NCBI GenBank assembly: GCA_026000755.1
Contig: BNZC01000025.1
Location: 1 to 20,290 of the forward strand
Reading direction: 5' to 3'
From: Clostridia bacterium
GTDB lineage: Bacteria; Bacillota; Clostridia; Lachnospirales; Lachnospiraceae
DNA: 20,290 nt
Shown here piece by piece: positions 7,454 to 14,241 of this stretch. The position numbers were made by a program, and so were the translations under genes. Below the pieces are notes generated by a model. It saw only the letters and a list, made by a program, of their open reading frames with translations, was not told the origin of the DNA and did not search any database. Position 1 is the first letter of the stretch. Every line of letters begins with the position of its first letter.

Positions 7454-7482
7454 TTGCTTTCACAGTGAATATAAGTTATACT
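7454..7482 (+). promoter_or_regulatory. Sigma-A promoter of hpf
   Basis: TTGCTT (7454-7459), then a 17-bp spacer, then TATACT (7477-7482). The start point would be near 7489, giving a leader of about 50 nt. Its -35 box lies 24 bp from that of the divergent oppA promoter, so polymerase binding at the two may compete. Confidence 0.7.
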
Positions 7483-7538
7483 GGAAGCAGAGGTATTTTT
7501 TGTTAAAGTTTAGCAGAAACCGAAAGGAGGCTGATACT

Positions 7539-8066
7539 ATGCGTATCACAATTTCCGGAAAAAACATTGAAATCACCCCCGGTTTGAAGGAGGCTGTAGA
7601 GGGTAAGTTAGCGAAACTTGAAAAATTTTTCACCCCTGAAACTAATATCCATGCGACTTTAAGCGTAGAAAAAGAACGGCAGAAGATTGAAGTCACCATT
7701 CCCATGAAGGGACACATCATCCGTTCGGAGCAAGTCAGTAATGATATGTATGTTTCCATTGATTTGGTGGAAGAGGTTATTGAACGCCAACTCAAAAAGT
7801 ATAAGACGAAACTCATTGATGCCCAACGCGGACACGCTCATTTTAAGCAGGAATTTATCGAGAAGCTTGCTCCTGAGGAAGAAGAGATTAAGATTATCCG
7901 TAGTAAACGCTTTGACATCACGTCCATGGAGGCGGAGGATGCCTGTGTGCAGATGGAATTGTTGGGGCATAGTTTTTTCGTGTTCTTGAATGCAGAAACA
8001 GATGAAATCAATGTTGTGTATAAAAGGAAAGGGAATACTTACGGGCTGATTGAGCCGGAGTTGTAG
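7539..8066 (+). CDS. hpf: Long-form ribosome hibernation promoting factor HPF
   Basis: Binds the 30S decoding region and dimerises 70S ribosomes into inactive 100S particles in stationary phase or stress. The 175-residue product has the N-terminal RaiA/HPF domain (about 1-95: MRITISGKNIEITPGLKEAV, then the EVTIPMKGHIIRSEQVSNDM segment), a charged linker, and the C-terminal dimerisation domain (about 115-175, with KRFDITSMEAEDACVQMELL, GHSFFVF and INVVYKRKGNTYGLIEP). The C-terminal domain marks the long form typical of Firmicutes. The ATG at 7539 is chosen because AAAGGAGG lies 8 nt upstream; an upstream in-frame start at 7392 overlaps the promoter. Monocistronic by appearance, with its own promoter and hairpin repeats downstream. 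Confidence 0.95.
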   Translation: MRITISGKNIEITPGLKEAVEGKLAKLEKFFTPETNIHATLSVEKERQKIEVTIPMKGHIIRSEQVSNDMYVSIDLVEEVIERQLKKYKTKLIDAQRGHAHFKQEFIEKLAPEEEEIKIIRSKRFDITSMEAEDACVQMELLGHSFFVFLNAETDEINVVYKRKGNTYGLIEPEL

Positions 8067-8076
8067 AGAATAGGGA

Positions 8077-8200
8077 TAGGAATTGGCGAAGCTGATATTA
8101 CTGCGAAGAGGGGCCGGCGACATCAGCTTTGCCATATGAAAACGGTAGGAATTGGCGAAGCTGACACTACTGCGAAGGGGGTCACAGCGGCATCAGCTCC
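8077..8200 (+). repeat. Two tandem 69-bp hairpin repeats downstream of hpf
   Basis: Unit 1 begins at 8077 and unit 2 at 8146, both with TAGGAATTGGCGAAGCTGA, a shared CTACTGCGAAG or TTACTGCGAAG centre, and CATCAGCT near the end. Each can fold: in unit 1, GGCGAAGCTGAT pairs with ATCAGCTTTGCC with one G-U pair; in unit 2, AGCTGA pairs with TCAGCT. The unit distance is 69 bp and unit 2 is cut short. They fill the gap between hpf and the next gene and may help end hpf transcripts, though no clear U-run follows. I see no further unit in the window. Confidence 0.7.
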
Positions 8201-8262
8201 ATTTGTTACTATCATTATAACAAGTAATTGTGAAGAAAATATGTACAAATATAGGAGATTTT

Positions 8263-10017
8263 GTGAATATTGAAAGTTTTTTTTCTAAACTGCGAACCGA
8301 CCTGATGAGATTGCAACAGTCTGATTACTATCCCTTTCATATGCCCGGGCATAAGAGGATGGGGGAGTTTGTAAATCCTTGGGGGCGAGATAGTGAAGAA
8401 ATAGATGGCGTTTGTAATGTGCTTAAGTCTAGGCGAAAAGGAGAGTTTGTAAATCCTTGGGCTTGGGATATTACAGAAATTGATGATTTTGATAACTTGC
8501 ATCATGCTACAGGCATTTTGCATAAGCTGCAAGAAGATACCGCACGCCTGTTTCGGGCGCAGGAAAGTTTTTTTCTAATCAATGGCAGTACTTGCGGCAT
8601 TCTTGCCGCCATAAGTGCTGCTGTACGCCCCGGGAAAAAGCTCCTGCTTGCCAGAAATTGCCATAAAGCGGTCTATCACGGTCTGATATTGCGGCAAATT
8701 ACTCCTGTTTACCTTTTGCCGCCGATTCATCCCCTTGGTATCTTCGGTTCTGTTTCTCCGGAAGCGGTGGAACTTGCTTTGCAGGAGGATAGGTCGAGGG
8801 AAATAGAGGCTGTCCTTATCACATCTCCCACCTATGACGGCATTGTTTCCGATGTTAAGGAGATTGCCATGATAGCCCATAGGCATGGAATCCCTCTTAT
8901 TGTGGATGAAGCCCATGGGGCGCATTTTCCTTTTCATGAATCCTTTCCCACAAGTGCCATCTCCTGTGGCGCCGATGTTATCATTCAAAGTCTTCATAAA
9001 ACCTTGCCCGCCTTGACACAGACGGCGCTACTTCACTTAGGTCACGGTAGTTTGTTTAAGCGAGAAAAGATTGCATTATTTTTGCAAATGTATCAAACCA
9101 GTTCTCCTTCGTATTTGTTGATGGCATCGATAGAATCGTGCATGAGGTTTTTGTATACAGAGGGAGAGGCGGCATTTTCGGTATTTCGAGGACGTCTTTC
9201 GGCTTTTTATGAAAAGGTTTCTTCGCTACAAACAATACACGTAATTTCAAGAAAAGACTTTCCAAGGGATTTTTGTTTTGACAGAGATGATTCTAAGATT
9301 TTGATTTTTGGTGATAGATGTTTTTGTGGATTGCAGATGGATAAGCGAACGGATTCTGACACTCTGAGTGTTGCGAACAAATATTCTGGAGAGAGTCAGA
9401 TTGTGAAGCCAACCGATTTTTCAGTATCCGAAAGCAAACACTTTTCAGGACAGCAAATCTATGATATACTAAGAGAAGAATTTCATTTACAATTGGAAAT
9501 GGCGGCGGAAAATTATGCCTTAGCGCTTACGAGTGTGGCGGACACGGAAGATGGATTTTCACGTCTGGCAGATGCTTTGTCTTCTATAGATAGGGTAGTC
9601 GCCCATTCGACAGCAGATCGGGCGGAAGCTGCTAATCCGGCGACTGCAACCATTTCTTCCGCAAAAGATGAGGAAAAGCTTTATCAAGCGGTGAAAGTAG
9701 CCGATATAACTAACATAGGAAGTGATAATACCGACTATGATTGTCTAAAACAACTCCCGACTTACAAGATGAACCCATGGGAAGCGCTAGAAGCACCATT
9801 TGTATGCTTACCGCTTGCAAAATCCATTGGGCGGGTCAGCCAAGGATTCCTTTCTTTGTATCCTCCGGGTGTTCCCCTGTTGGTTCCCGGAGAAGTGATA
9901 GATGAAGTGATGATTTCCCATTTGGAACAAATGAGGGCAAAAGGTCTTGATTTGCAAGGATTTGCAGAGAGTGGGGATTTTGGCGGCGAGCAACCTTTGA
10001 TAAAAGTAGTTAAATGA
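8263..10017 (+). CDS. Orn/Lys/Arg decarboxylase-family PLP protein (YaaO-like)
   Basis: Fold-type I PLP enzyme of the ornithine/lysine/arginine decarboxylase family; the exact substrate is unknown. Numbered from the GTG at 8263 (584 residues): HMPGHKR at 27-32, DITEIDDFDNLHHATGIL at 69-86, cofactor-binding NGSTCG at 108-113, PTYDG at 189-193, VDEAHGAH at 214-221 (Asp215 for the PLP ring nitrogen), and the PLP lysine Lys246 in SLHKT. The C-terminal domain ends with SLYPPGVPLLVPGE near 531-544. The GTG at 8263 has AGGAG 5 nt upstream; the earlier GTG at 8230 has none. The protein is about 100 residues longer than the usual 480 or so because of a 26-residue duplication (34-85), an extra stretch around 352-395 and a low-similarity linker around 445-500. 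It heads the cluster that corresponds to yaaO-to-yabC in Bacillus. Confidence 0.85.
   Translation: MNIESFFSKLRTDLMRLQQSDYYPFHMPGHKRMGEFVNPWGRDSEEIDGVCNVLKSRRKGEFVNPWAWDITEIDDFDNLHHATGILHKLQEDTARLFRAQESFFLINGSTCGILAAISAAVRPGKKLLLARNCHKAVYHGLILRQITPVYLLPPIHPLGIFGSVSPEAVELALQEDRSREIEAVLITSPTYDGIVSDVKEIAMIAHRHGIPLIVDEAHGAHFPFHESFPTSAISCGADVIIQSLHKTLPALTQTALLHLGHGSLFKREKIALFLQMYQTSSPSYLLMASIESCMRFLYTEGEAAFSVFRGRLSAFYEKVSSLQTIHVISRKDFPRDFCFDRDDSKILIFGDRCFCGLQMDKRTDSDTLSVANKYSGESQIVKPTDFSVSESKHFSGQQIYDILREEFHLQLEMAAENYALALTSVADTEDGFSRLADALSSIDRVVAHSTADRAEAANPATATISSAKDEEKLYQAVKVADITNIGSDNTDYDCLKQLPTYKMNPWEALEAPFVCLPLAKSIGRVSQGFLSLYPPGVPLLVPGEVIDEVMISHLEQMRAKGLDLQGFAESGDFGGEQPLIKVVK
8362..8517 (+). 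repeat. 78-bp in-frame tandem duplication inside the decarboxylase gene
   Basis: Two adjacent 78-bp units (8362-8439 and 8440-8517) both encode GEFVNPW..D..EID and then a diverged tail. The DNA shares GAGTTTGTAAATCCTTGGG exactly at 8365-8383 and 8443-8461. The second unit matches the family consensus (DITEIDDFDNLHH), while the first has drifted, so the first unit looks like the extra one. Confidence 0.8.
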
Positions 10018-10023
10018 TAGTTG

Positions 10024-10138
10024 GGAAAGGTACGAAAGTAGTAATGGGAAGTGTTTTCGGTCTTAAGGATAATAGCGAAGAAGTAAGTCCTTTGAAATCT
10101 GCTATGATATAGGAAAGGTACGAAAGTAGTAATGGGAA
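10024..10138 (+). repeat. Duplicated ribosome-site and start region of the guanylate-kinase-like gene
   Basis: A 27-bp sequence at 10024-10050 is repeated exactly at 10112-10138, 88 bp apart. It contains GGAAAGGTACGAAAG and TAATGGGAA. The second copy supplies the start codon of the guanylate-kinase-like gene (ATG 10132); the first copy supplies the start of a 22-codon leader frame. Similarity continues a little past the exact repeat (TTTTC, then CTTA). Confidence 0.85.
10044..10112 (+). CDS. Possible 22-residue leader peptide, copy of the downstream gene start
   Basis: The ATG at 10044 opens 22 codons beginning MGSVFGLK and ending at TAG 10110-10112. It has exactly the same upstream 20 bases as the guanylate-kinase-like gene, so if that gene is translated this frame probably is too. 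Its first residues echo the gene product (MGSVFGL against MGKIFCL). It ends 19 nt before the true start, so terminating ribosomes could re-initiate there. It may be a leader peptide or simply the relic of a duplication; no function is claimed. Confidence 0.4.
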   Translation: MGSVFGLKDNSEEVSPLKSAMI

Positions 10139-10731
10139 AAATTTTCTGCCTTATGGGCAAAAGTTCCTCCGGAAAGGATACACTATATAAGGCGTTGCTG
10201 AAAGATTCACGCCTGTCCTTGCAAAAAATCATTCCCTATACAACTCGCCCCATACGGGCAGGGGAGAGGGCAGGGGAGGATTACCATTTTTACACAGAAC
10301 AGCAGTTGGCAGAATTAGAAGAGCAGGGGAAAATTATTGAACTGCGTGCCTATGATACGGTGCATGGCATCTGGCATTATTTTACGGCGGATGACGGACA
10401 AATCGATCTTAACCGCCACAATTATCTGTACATTGCCACCTTGGAAGCTTATGAGAAAATGCAAGATTATTTTGGACGGGAACATCTGATTCCCTTATAC
10501 CTGTATACGGACGACGGCTTGCGTCTTTCTCGTGCGTTAAAGCGTGAGAAAAGGCAAAAAGAACCCAAATATGCCGAGATGTGCCGCCGTTACTTAGCTG
10601 ATGAAGAGGATTTTTCAGAGGAAAAACTTTTGGCGGCAGGGATAAGGAAGCGTTTTGAGAATACGGACAGAGATTGCGTGATAGAAGAACTGACGGGATA
10701 TATTACAGGAACCGCTTCGCAAACCCTATAA
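10132..10731 (+). CDS. Guanylate-kinase-like nucleotide kinase
   Basis: A 199-residue P-loop protein related to guanylate kinase, the enzyme that phosphorylates GMP to GDP. The P-loop is MGKSSSGKDT at 8-17, and the GMP-binding signature region YTTRPIRAGERAGEDYHF is at 36-53. These match guanylate kinase and not thymidylate kinase. The segment after it (IIELRAYDTVHGIWHYF) is diverged from the usual guanylate kinase A.V.GN.YGT region, so it may be a paralogue with another role. It sits exactly where Bacillus carries tmk, between the decarboxylase gene and yaaR. The ribosome site AGGAAAGG is unusually far (13 nt) from the ATG and the whole initiation region is duplicated upstream. It may be a second guanylate kinase; the specificity is not settled by sequence. 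Confidence 0.8.
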   Translation: MGKIFCLMGKSSSGKDTLYKALLKDSRLSLQKIIPYTTRPIRAGERAGEDYHFYTEQQLAELEEQGKIIELRAYDTVHGIWHYFTADDGQIDLNRHNYLYIATLEAYEKMQDYFGREHLIPLYLYTDDGLRLSRALKREKRQKEPKYAEMCRRYLADEEDFSEEKLLAAGIRKRFENTDRDCVIEELTGYITGTASQTL

Positions 10732-10741
10732 TCAGATTTAC

Positions 10742-10779
10742 GGGGCAAAGAACGCCCCTCTTACCGAAACTACGTTTCG
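10742..10779 (+). repeat. Two small hairpins between the kinase gene and yaaR
   Basis: GGGGC (10742-10746) pairs with GCCCC (10754-10758), and CGAAAC (10765-10770) pairs with GTTTCG (10774-10779) over a TAC loop. No U-run follows either stem. The second has the same C-TAC-G centre as hairpins at 5125-5137 and 5234-5250. Confidence 0.45.
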
Positions 10780-10818
10780 ATAAGCTATATTTGCCACCTT
10801 TTTTGATTGGAGAACATT

Positions 10819-11265
10819 ATGGAAATGGATCTGAAAGTAAACCAGTTAAAGACTGTCGCCCCTGTGGAAGCCGTACACCCCACCGAAAAAGTACAGGGTG
10901 ATTTTAAGTTTACCTTAGCCAGTCACATTGAGGAAAAGGATTTAAAGGAAAAATTAAACACCCTAATGAAAGACATTACCGAACAGGGGGATAAGCTTTC
11001 AAAGCACATGGACGTAAAGGACATGAAACGCTATCGTGAGTTGGTAAAGAGCTTCATGAACGAAGTGGTGAACCGCTCGCATGAATTTTCAAGAGAGAAT
11101 TTCTTAGATCGCAGGGGTCGTCACAGGGTATACGGTATCGTAAAATTGGTGGATAAAAACCTAGACGATTTGGCAAGCGAACTGGTGAAAGATGAAAAGG
11201 ATAATCTGGAAATTTTAGGAAAGATAGGAGAGATCAGAGGTTTGCTGCTTGATATTTCCACCTGA
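10819..11265 (+). CDS. yaaR: YaaR family protein (DUF327)
   Basis: A 148-residue soluble, mostly helical, highly charged protein of the YaaR/DUF327 family, whose biochemical role is not known. The family call rests on the conserved C-terminal part ([18 protein letters not shown], then [18 protein letters not shown] near 97-113 and [11 protein letters not shown] at the end) and on its place directly upstream of holB, as in Bacillus. The ATG at 10819 has GGAGA 5-6 nt upstream; a TTG at 10807 is in frame but has no ribosome site. It is separated from the kinase gene by 87 bp containing two small hairpins and from holB by 106 bp. The small PII-like gene yaaQ/darA, which accompanies it in Bacillus, is not here. 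Confidence 0.88.
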   Translation: MEMDLKVNQLKTVAPVEAVHPTEKVQGDFKFTLASHIEEKDLKEKLNTLMKDITEQGDKLSKHMDVKDMKRYRELVKSFMNEVVNRSHEFSRENFLDRRGRHRVYGIVKLVDKNLDDLASELVKDEKDNLEILGKIGEIRGLLLDIST

Positions 11266-11371
11266 TAAGGAACAGAACAATAATCGGAAAGTTTCGTATT
11301 TGGCTAGATAGATCTATGCAATCTCTCGGCATGGTAAGCCAATCTTTTTATTTGATAAGGAGGTGATTTTT

Positions 11372-12370
11372 TTGGCAGGATTTCAGGACATTGTTGGTCA
11401 TGGACAAATCATTGCCCATATGCAAAATGCCATATCCGCAAAACGCATATCCCATGCGTATATTTTGGATGGACAAAAAGGTTCCGGTAAGAGTACCTTA
11501 GCGGAGGCATTTTCCATGACCTTGCAATGCGAAAGAGGTCAAGTGGAGCCTTGCATGGTATGCCATTCCTGTAAACAAGCCCTGTCGAAAAATCACCCGG
11601 ATATTATTTATGTGCAACATGAAAAACCAAACACCGTTTCCGTAGACGACATCAGGCGGCAAGTGAATAACGACATTGGAATTAAGCCCTATGGAAGTCC
11701 GTACAAGATTTATGTGATAGAAGAAGCGGAGAAAATGAACGTGCAGGCGCAGAATGCTCTGCTGAAGACGATAGAAGAGCCGCCCTCCTATGGCGTGATA
11801 TTGCTTTTGACCGAAAATTCCGAAAGTTTTTTGCCTACGATTTTATCTCGATGTATTACCTTGCGATTGAAAGACGTTCCGGATAAGGACATCAAAAGCT
11901 ACCTGATGGAGCGATGTCAAATTCCGGATTATCAGGCGGATATGGCGGTTGTGTTTGCCCAAGGAAGTGTGGGAAAAGCCATTCAGTTGGCGGAAAATGA
12001 ACATTTTAATGAGATGAAAGATTCCGCTATACAACTCATCAAGCGGCTGAATGATATAGATTTACATGAAATGGTAAGTGCGGTGAAGCAATTGGAAGAA
12101 TATAAGCTTTCCGCAAGGGATTATTTGGATTTATTCTTTGTATGGTATCGGGATGTGCTGTTGTATAAGGCAACCACAGATGCCAATGACTTGATTTTCA
12201 AAGATCAGGTCTATGAAATCAAAAAACAGGCGGCGAAACTCTCCTATGGGGGAATTGAAGCAATTCTTTTGGGCATTGAAAAGGCCAAGTTACGGCTTTT
12301 GGCAAATGTAAATTTTGAATTAGCCATAGAATTGTTGCTGCTGACAATAAAAGAGCCTAGCGAAAATTAA
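11372..12370 (+). CDS. holB: DNA polymerase III delta' subunit
   Basis: Clamp-loader subunit that helps load the sliding clamp at replication forks. The 332-residue product starts MAGFQDIVGHGQIIAHM, then carries P-loop GQKGSGKS at 34-41, a zinc site Cys53, Cys61, Cys64, Cys67 (C-X7-C-X2-C-X2-C), a Walker-B-like IYVIEEAEKM at 113-122, the AQNALLKTIEEPP motif near 126-138, and the SRC arginine-finger motif at 159-161. The P-loop is intact, whereas many delta' proteins have lost it. The start is the TTG at 11372 because AAGGAGGTGA ends 5 nt before it; a GTG at 11363 lies inside that ribosome site. No promoter or gene is seen in the 106 bp upstream. ricT follows after 19 bp. Confidence 0.94.
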   Translation: MAGFQDIVGHGQIIAHMQNAISAKRISHAYILDGQKGSGKSTLAEAFSMTLQCERGQVEPCMVCHSCKQALSKNHPDIIYVQHEKPNTVSVDDIRRQVNNDIGIKPYGSPYKIYVIEEAEKMNVQAQNALLKTIEEPPSYGVILLLTENSESFLPTILSRCITLRLKDVPDKDIKSYLMERCQIPDYQADMAVVFAQGSVGKAIQLAENEHFNEMKDSAIQLIKRLNDIDLHEMVSAVKQLEEYKLSARDYLDLFFVWYRDVLLYKATTDANDLIFKDQVYEIKKQAAKLSYGGIEAILLGIEKAKLRLLANVNFELAIELLLLTIKEPSEN

Positions 12371-12389
12371 GCGTGGCGAGGAGGAAGTT

Positions 12390-13328
12390 ATGACTAAGAT
12401 TATCGGCGTTCGTTTTCGTTGTGCCGGAAAAGTATATTATTTTAATCCCCAACAGCTAGACATCACAGTAGGTAGCCATGTTATCGTGGAAACGGTACGG
12501 GGGATTGAGTATGGCACGGTTTTATTTGAACCGAAAGAAGTAAACGATGCAAAGGTGGTTCAGCCCTTAAAAGCTATTTTACGCATTGCCACAGAGGAAG
12601 ATGAAAAAACTGTGATACAGAATCGTCAGAAAGAAAAGGAAGCGTTTTCCATCTGCCTTGAAAAGATTGCAAAGCATGGCTTAAAGATGAAGCTTGTGGA
12701 TGTGGAATATACCTTTGATAACAGCAAATTGCTGTTTTATTTTACCGCAGACGGAAGAGTGGATTTCAGGGAATTGGTAAAGGATTTGGCGGCTGTCTTT
12801 CGCACCCGCATTGAGTTGCGCCAGATTGGCGTGCGGGATGAGACAAAGATTTTAGGCGGCATTGGTATTTGCGGTCGTCCTTTGTGTTGTCATTCTTATC
12901 TGTCGGATTTTGTGCCTGTTTCCATTAAAATGGCGAAGGATCAAAATCTGTCCTTGAATCCTGCCAAGATTTCAGGTGTTTGCGGTCGTCTGATGTGCTG
13001 TCTTAAAAATGAAGAAGATTCTTATGAATACTTAAACAGCCGACTGCCCAATGTAGGAGCCTTTGTGACCACAGATGATAAGCTAAAGGGTGAAGTGCAA
13101 AGTGTAAATGTCCTGCGGCAGTTGGTGAAAGTGGCGGTACAGGTGGAGGATCAGAAAGAGATTCGGGAATATCATTGTGATAGCTTGAAATTTACACCGA
13201 AACGAAAGTCGGATCAATTGCAGCTTTCTCCCCGTGAGCTGCGGGAATTAAAAGCTTTGGAGGATGCCCATGCCACAGCACCCAGCCCTAACCCCAAAAA
13301 ACCAAATCGCCCTCGGCGTACCAATTAA
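12390..13328 (+). CDS. ricT: RicT/YaaT, PSP1-domain RNase Y regulator
   Basis: PSP1-domain protein. In Bacillus, RicT (YaaT) forms an Fe-S-carrying complex with RicA and RicF that steers RNase Y mRNA processing and affects sporulation, competence and biofilm decisions. The 312-residue product has the PSP1 domain from about 60 to 145 and two cysteine motifs, GICGRPLCCHSYL (Cys161, 166, 167) and GVCGRLMCCL (Cys198, 203, 204), the likely Fe-S ligands. The C-terminus is basic and Pro-rich (PNPKKPNRPRR). The ATG at 12390 has GAGGAGG about 6 nt upstream. The gene is 19 bp after holB and 25 bp before trmN6, so it is probably co-transcribed. RicA and RicF are not in the window. The family call is very secure. 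Confidence 0.95.
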   Translation: MTKIIGVRFRCAGKVYYFNPQQLDITVGSHVIVETVRGIEYGTVLFEPKEVNDAKVVQPLKAILRIATEEDEKTVIQNRQKEKEAFSICLEKIAKHGLKMKLVDVEYTFDNSKLLFYFTADGRVDFRELVKDLAAVFRTRIELRQIGVRDETKILGGIGICGRPLCCHSYLSDFVPVSIKMAKDQNLSLNPAKISGVCGRLMCCLKNEEDSYEYLNSRLPNVGAFVTTDDKLKGEVQSVNVLRQLVKVAVQVEDQKEIREYHCDSLKFTPKRKSDQLQLSPRELRELKALEDAHATAPSPNPKKPNRPRRTN

Positions 13329-13353
13329 GAGAGTGCATCATTGGAGGATGTAA

Positions 13354-14145
13354 ATGCCACAGCGTACAATCGCAGAAAACCAAATCGCCACCAATTCTCC
13401 AATTGATTCCACGATTCCAATCAAAGAGGGGGAGCGTTTGGATTCCTTGCAAAGAAACGGCTATGTAATCTTACAGCACCCCAAGAAGTTTTGTTTTGGC
13501 ATGGATGCTGTGCTGTTATCCGGATTTGTGAAAGTGTGTGTTGGGGAGCGGGTCATGGATTTTTGTACAGGCACAGGCATTTTGCCCATATTGCTAAGTG
13601 CAAAGACACAGGGGGAGCATTTCACAGGACTGGAGATCTTAGAGGAAAGTGCAGATATGGCAAGGCGTAGTGTCGCCTTAAACCGTTTGCAGGATAAAAT
13701 ATCAATTCAGACAGGTGATGTAAAAGTTGCTTCCGCACTCTTTCCGGCAGCTTCCTTTCATGTGGTCACGGTAAATCCCCCCTATATAATTGCTCGCCAT
13801 GGCATTCCCAATGAAAATCCCGCAAAGGCAATCGCTCGCCATGAAATTCTATGTTGTTTGGAGGACGTCATTCGAGAGAGCGCAAAGCTTCTTGTGCCAA
13901 ACGGGCGTTTTTACATGGTTCACAAACCCTTTCGCCTGACGGAAATCCTGTGTGAAATGCATCGCTATGGTATAGAGCCAAAGAGGCTGCGTTTTGTTCA
14001 CCCCTTTATTGATAAAGAGCCAAATATGGTACTTGTTGAGGGCTTGCGAGGCGGAAAATCACGTGTTACGGTGGAGCCGCCCCTTGTGGTGTTTCGGGGG
14101 GAGGGTGTTTATACGGATGAGGTGCAGGAGATGTATGGGTTTTGA
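13354..14145 (+). CDS. trmN6: TrmN6-like tRNA1(Val) adenine-37 N6-methyltransferase (YabB)
   Basis: SAM-dependent methyltransferase predicted to modify adenine in tRNA or a related RNA. The 263-residue product has the N-terminal segment LQRNGYVILQHPKKFCFGMDAVLLSGF (about 32-58), SAM motif I DFCTGTGILPILL at 69-81, an acidic ribose-binding residue near Glu94, and the catalytic NPPY at 141-144 that marks N6-adenine methyltransferases acting on nucleic acid. The ATG at 13354 has GGAGG 6 nt upstream. It occupies the yabB position between ricT and rsmI. The Bacillus genes yabA (upstream) and yazA (GIY-YIG, downstream) are missing. The 96 bp before rsmI hold nothing recognisable. The family is secure; the exact tRNA target is inferred. 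Confidence 0.88.
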   Translation: MPQRTIAENQIATNSPIDSTIPIKEGERLDSLQRNGYVILQHPKKFCFGMDAVLLSGFVKVCVGERVMDFCTGTGILPILLSAKTQGEHFTGLEILEESADMARRSVALNRLQDKISIQTGDVKVASALFPAASFHVVTVNPPYIIARHGIPNENPAKAIARHEILCCLEDVIRESAKLLVPNGRFYMVHKPFRLTEILCEMHRYGIEPKRLRFVHPFIDKEPNMVLVEGLRGGKSRVTVEPPLVVFRGEGVYTDEVQEMYGF

Positions 14146-14241
14146 GTTCCTGTTTGTCGTGATTTGTGCAAGACCGTTTACGAATTGTGGCGATGTTAAG
14201 TTCGTTGCGAGAACTTCTTTGAGCATAGTTTAGGAGGCTTT

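Noticed and set aside
8077..8200. Possible CRISPR-like array
   Set aside because: Only two units, both internally palindromic, with no uniform spacer and no cas genes nearby.
8193..8221. Promoter for the decarboxylase cluster (TATAAC at 8216-8221)
   Set aside because: The -10 is acceptable but no -35 resembling TTGACA lies at the right distance, and the site overlaps the end of the hairpin repeats.
10132..10731. Call as thymidylate kinase from gene order
   Set aside because: It has the guanylate kinase YTTRP...GEDYHF signature and lacks the DR(Y/F) motif expected in thymidylate kinases.
13994..14233. Small plus-strand frame spanning the trmN6-rsmI gap as a yazA (GIY-YIG) remnant
   Set aside because: No GIY-YIG motifs are present and most of it overlaps trmN6 in another frame.
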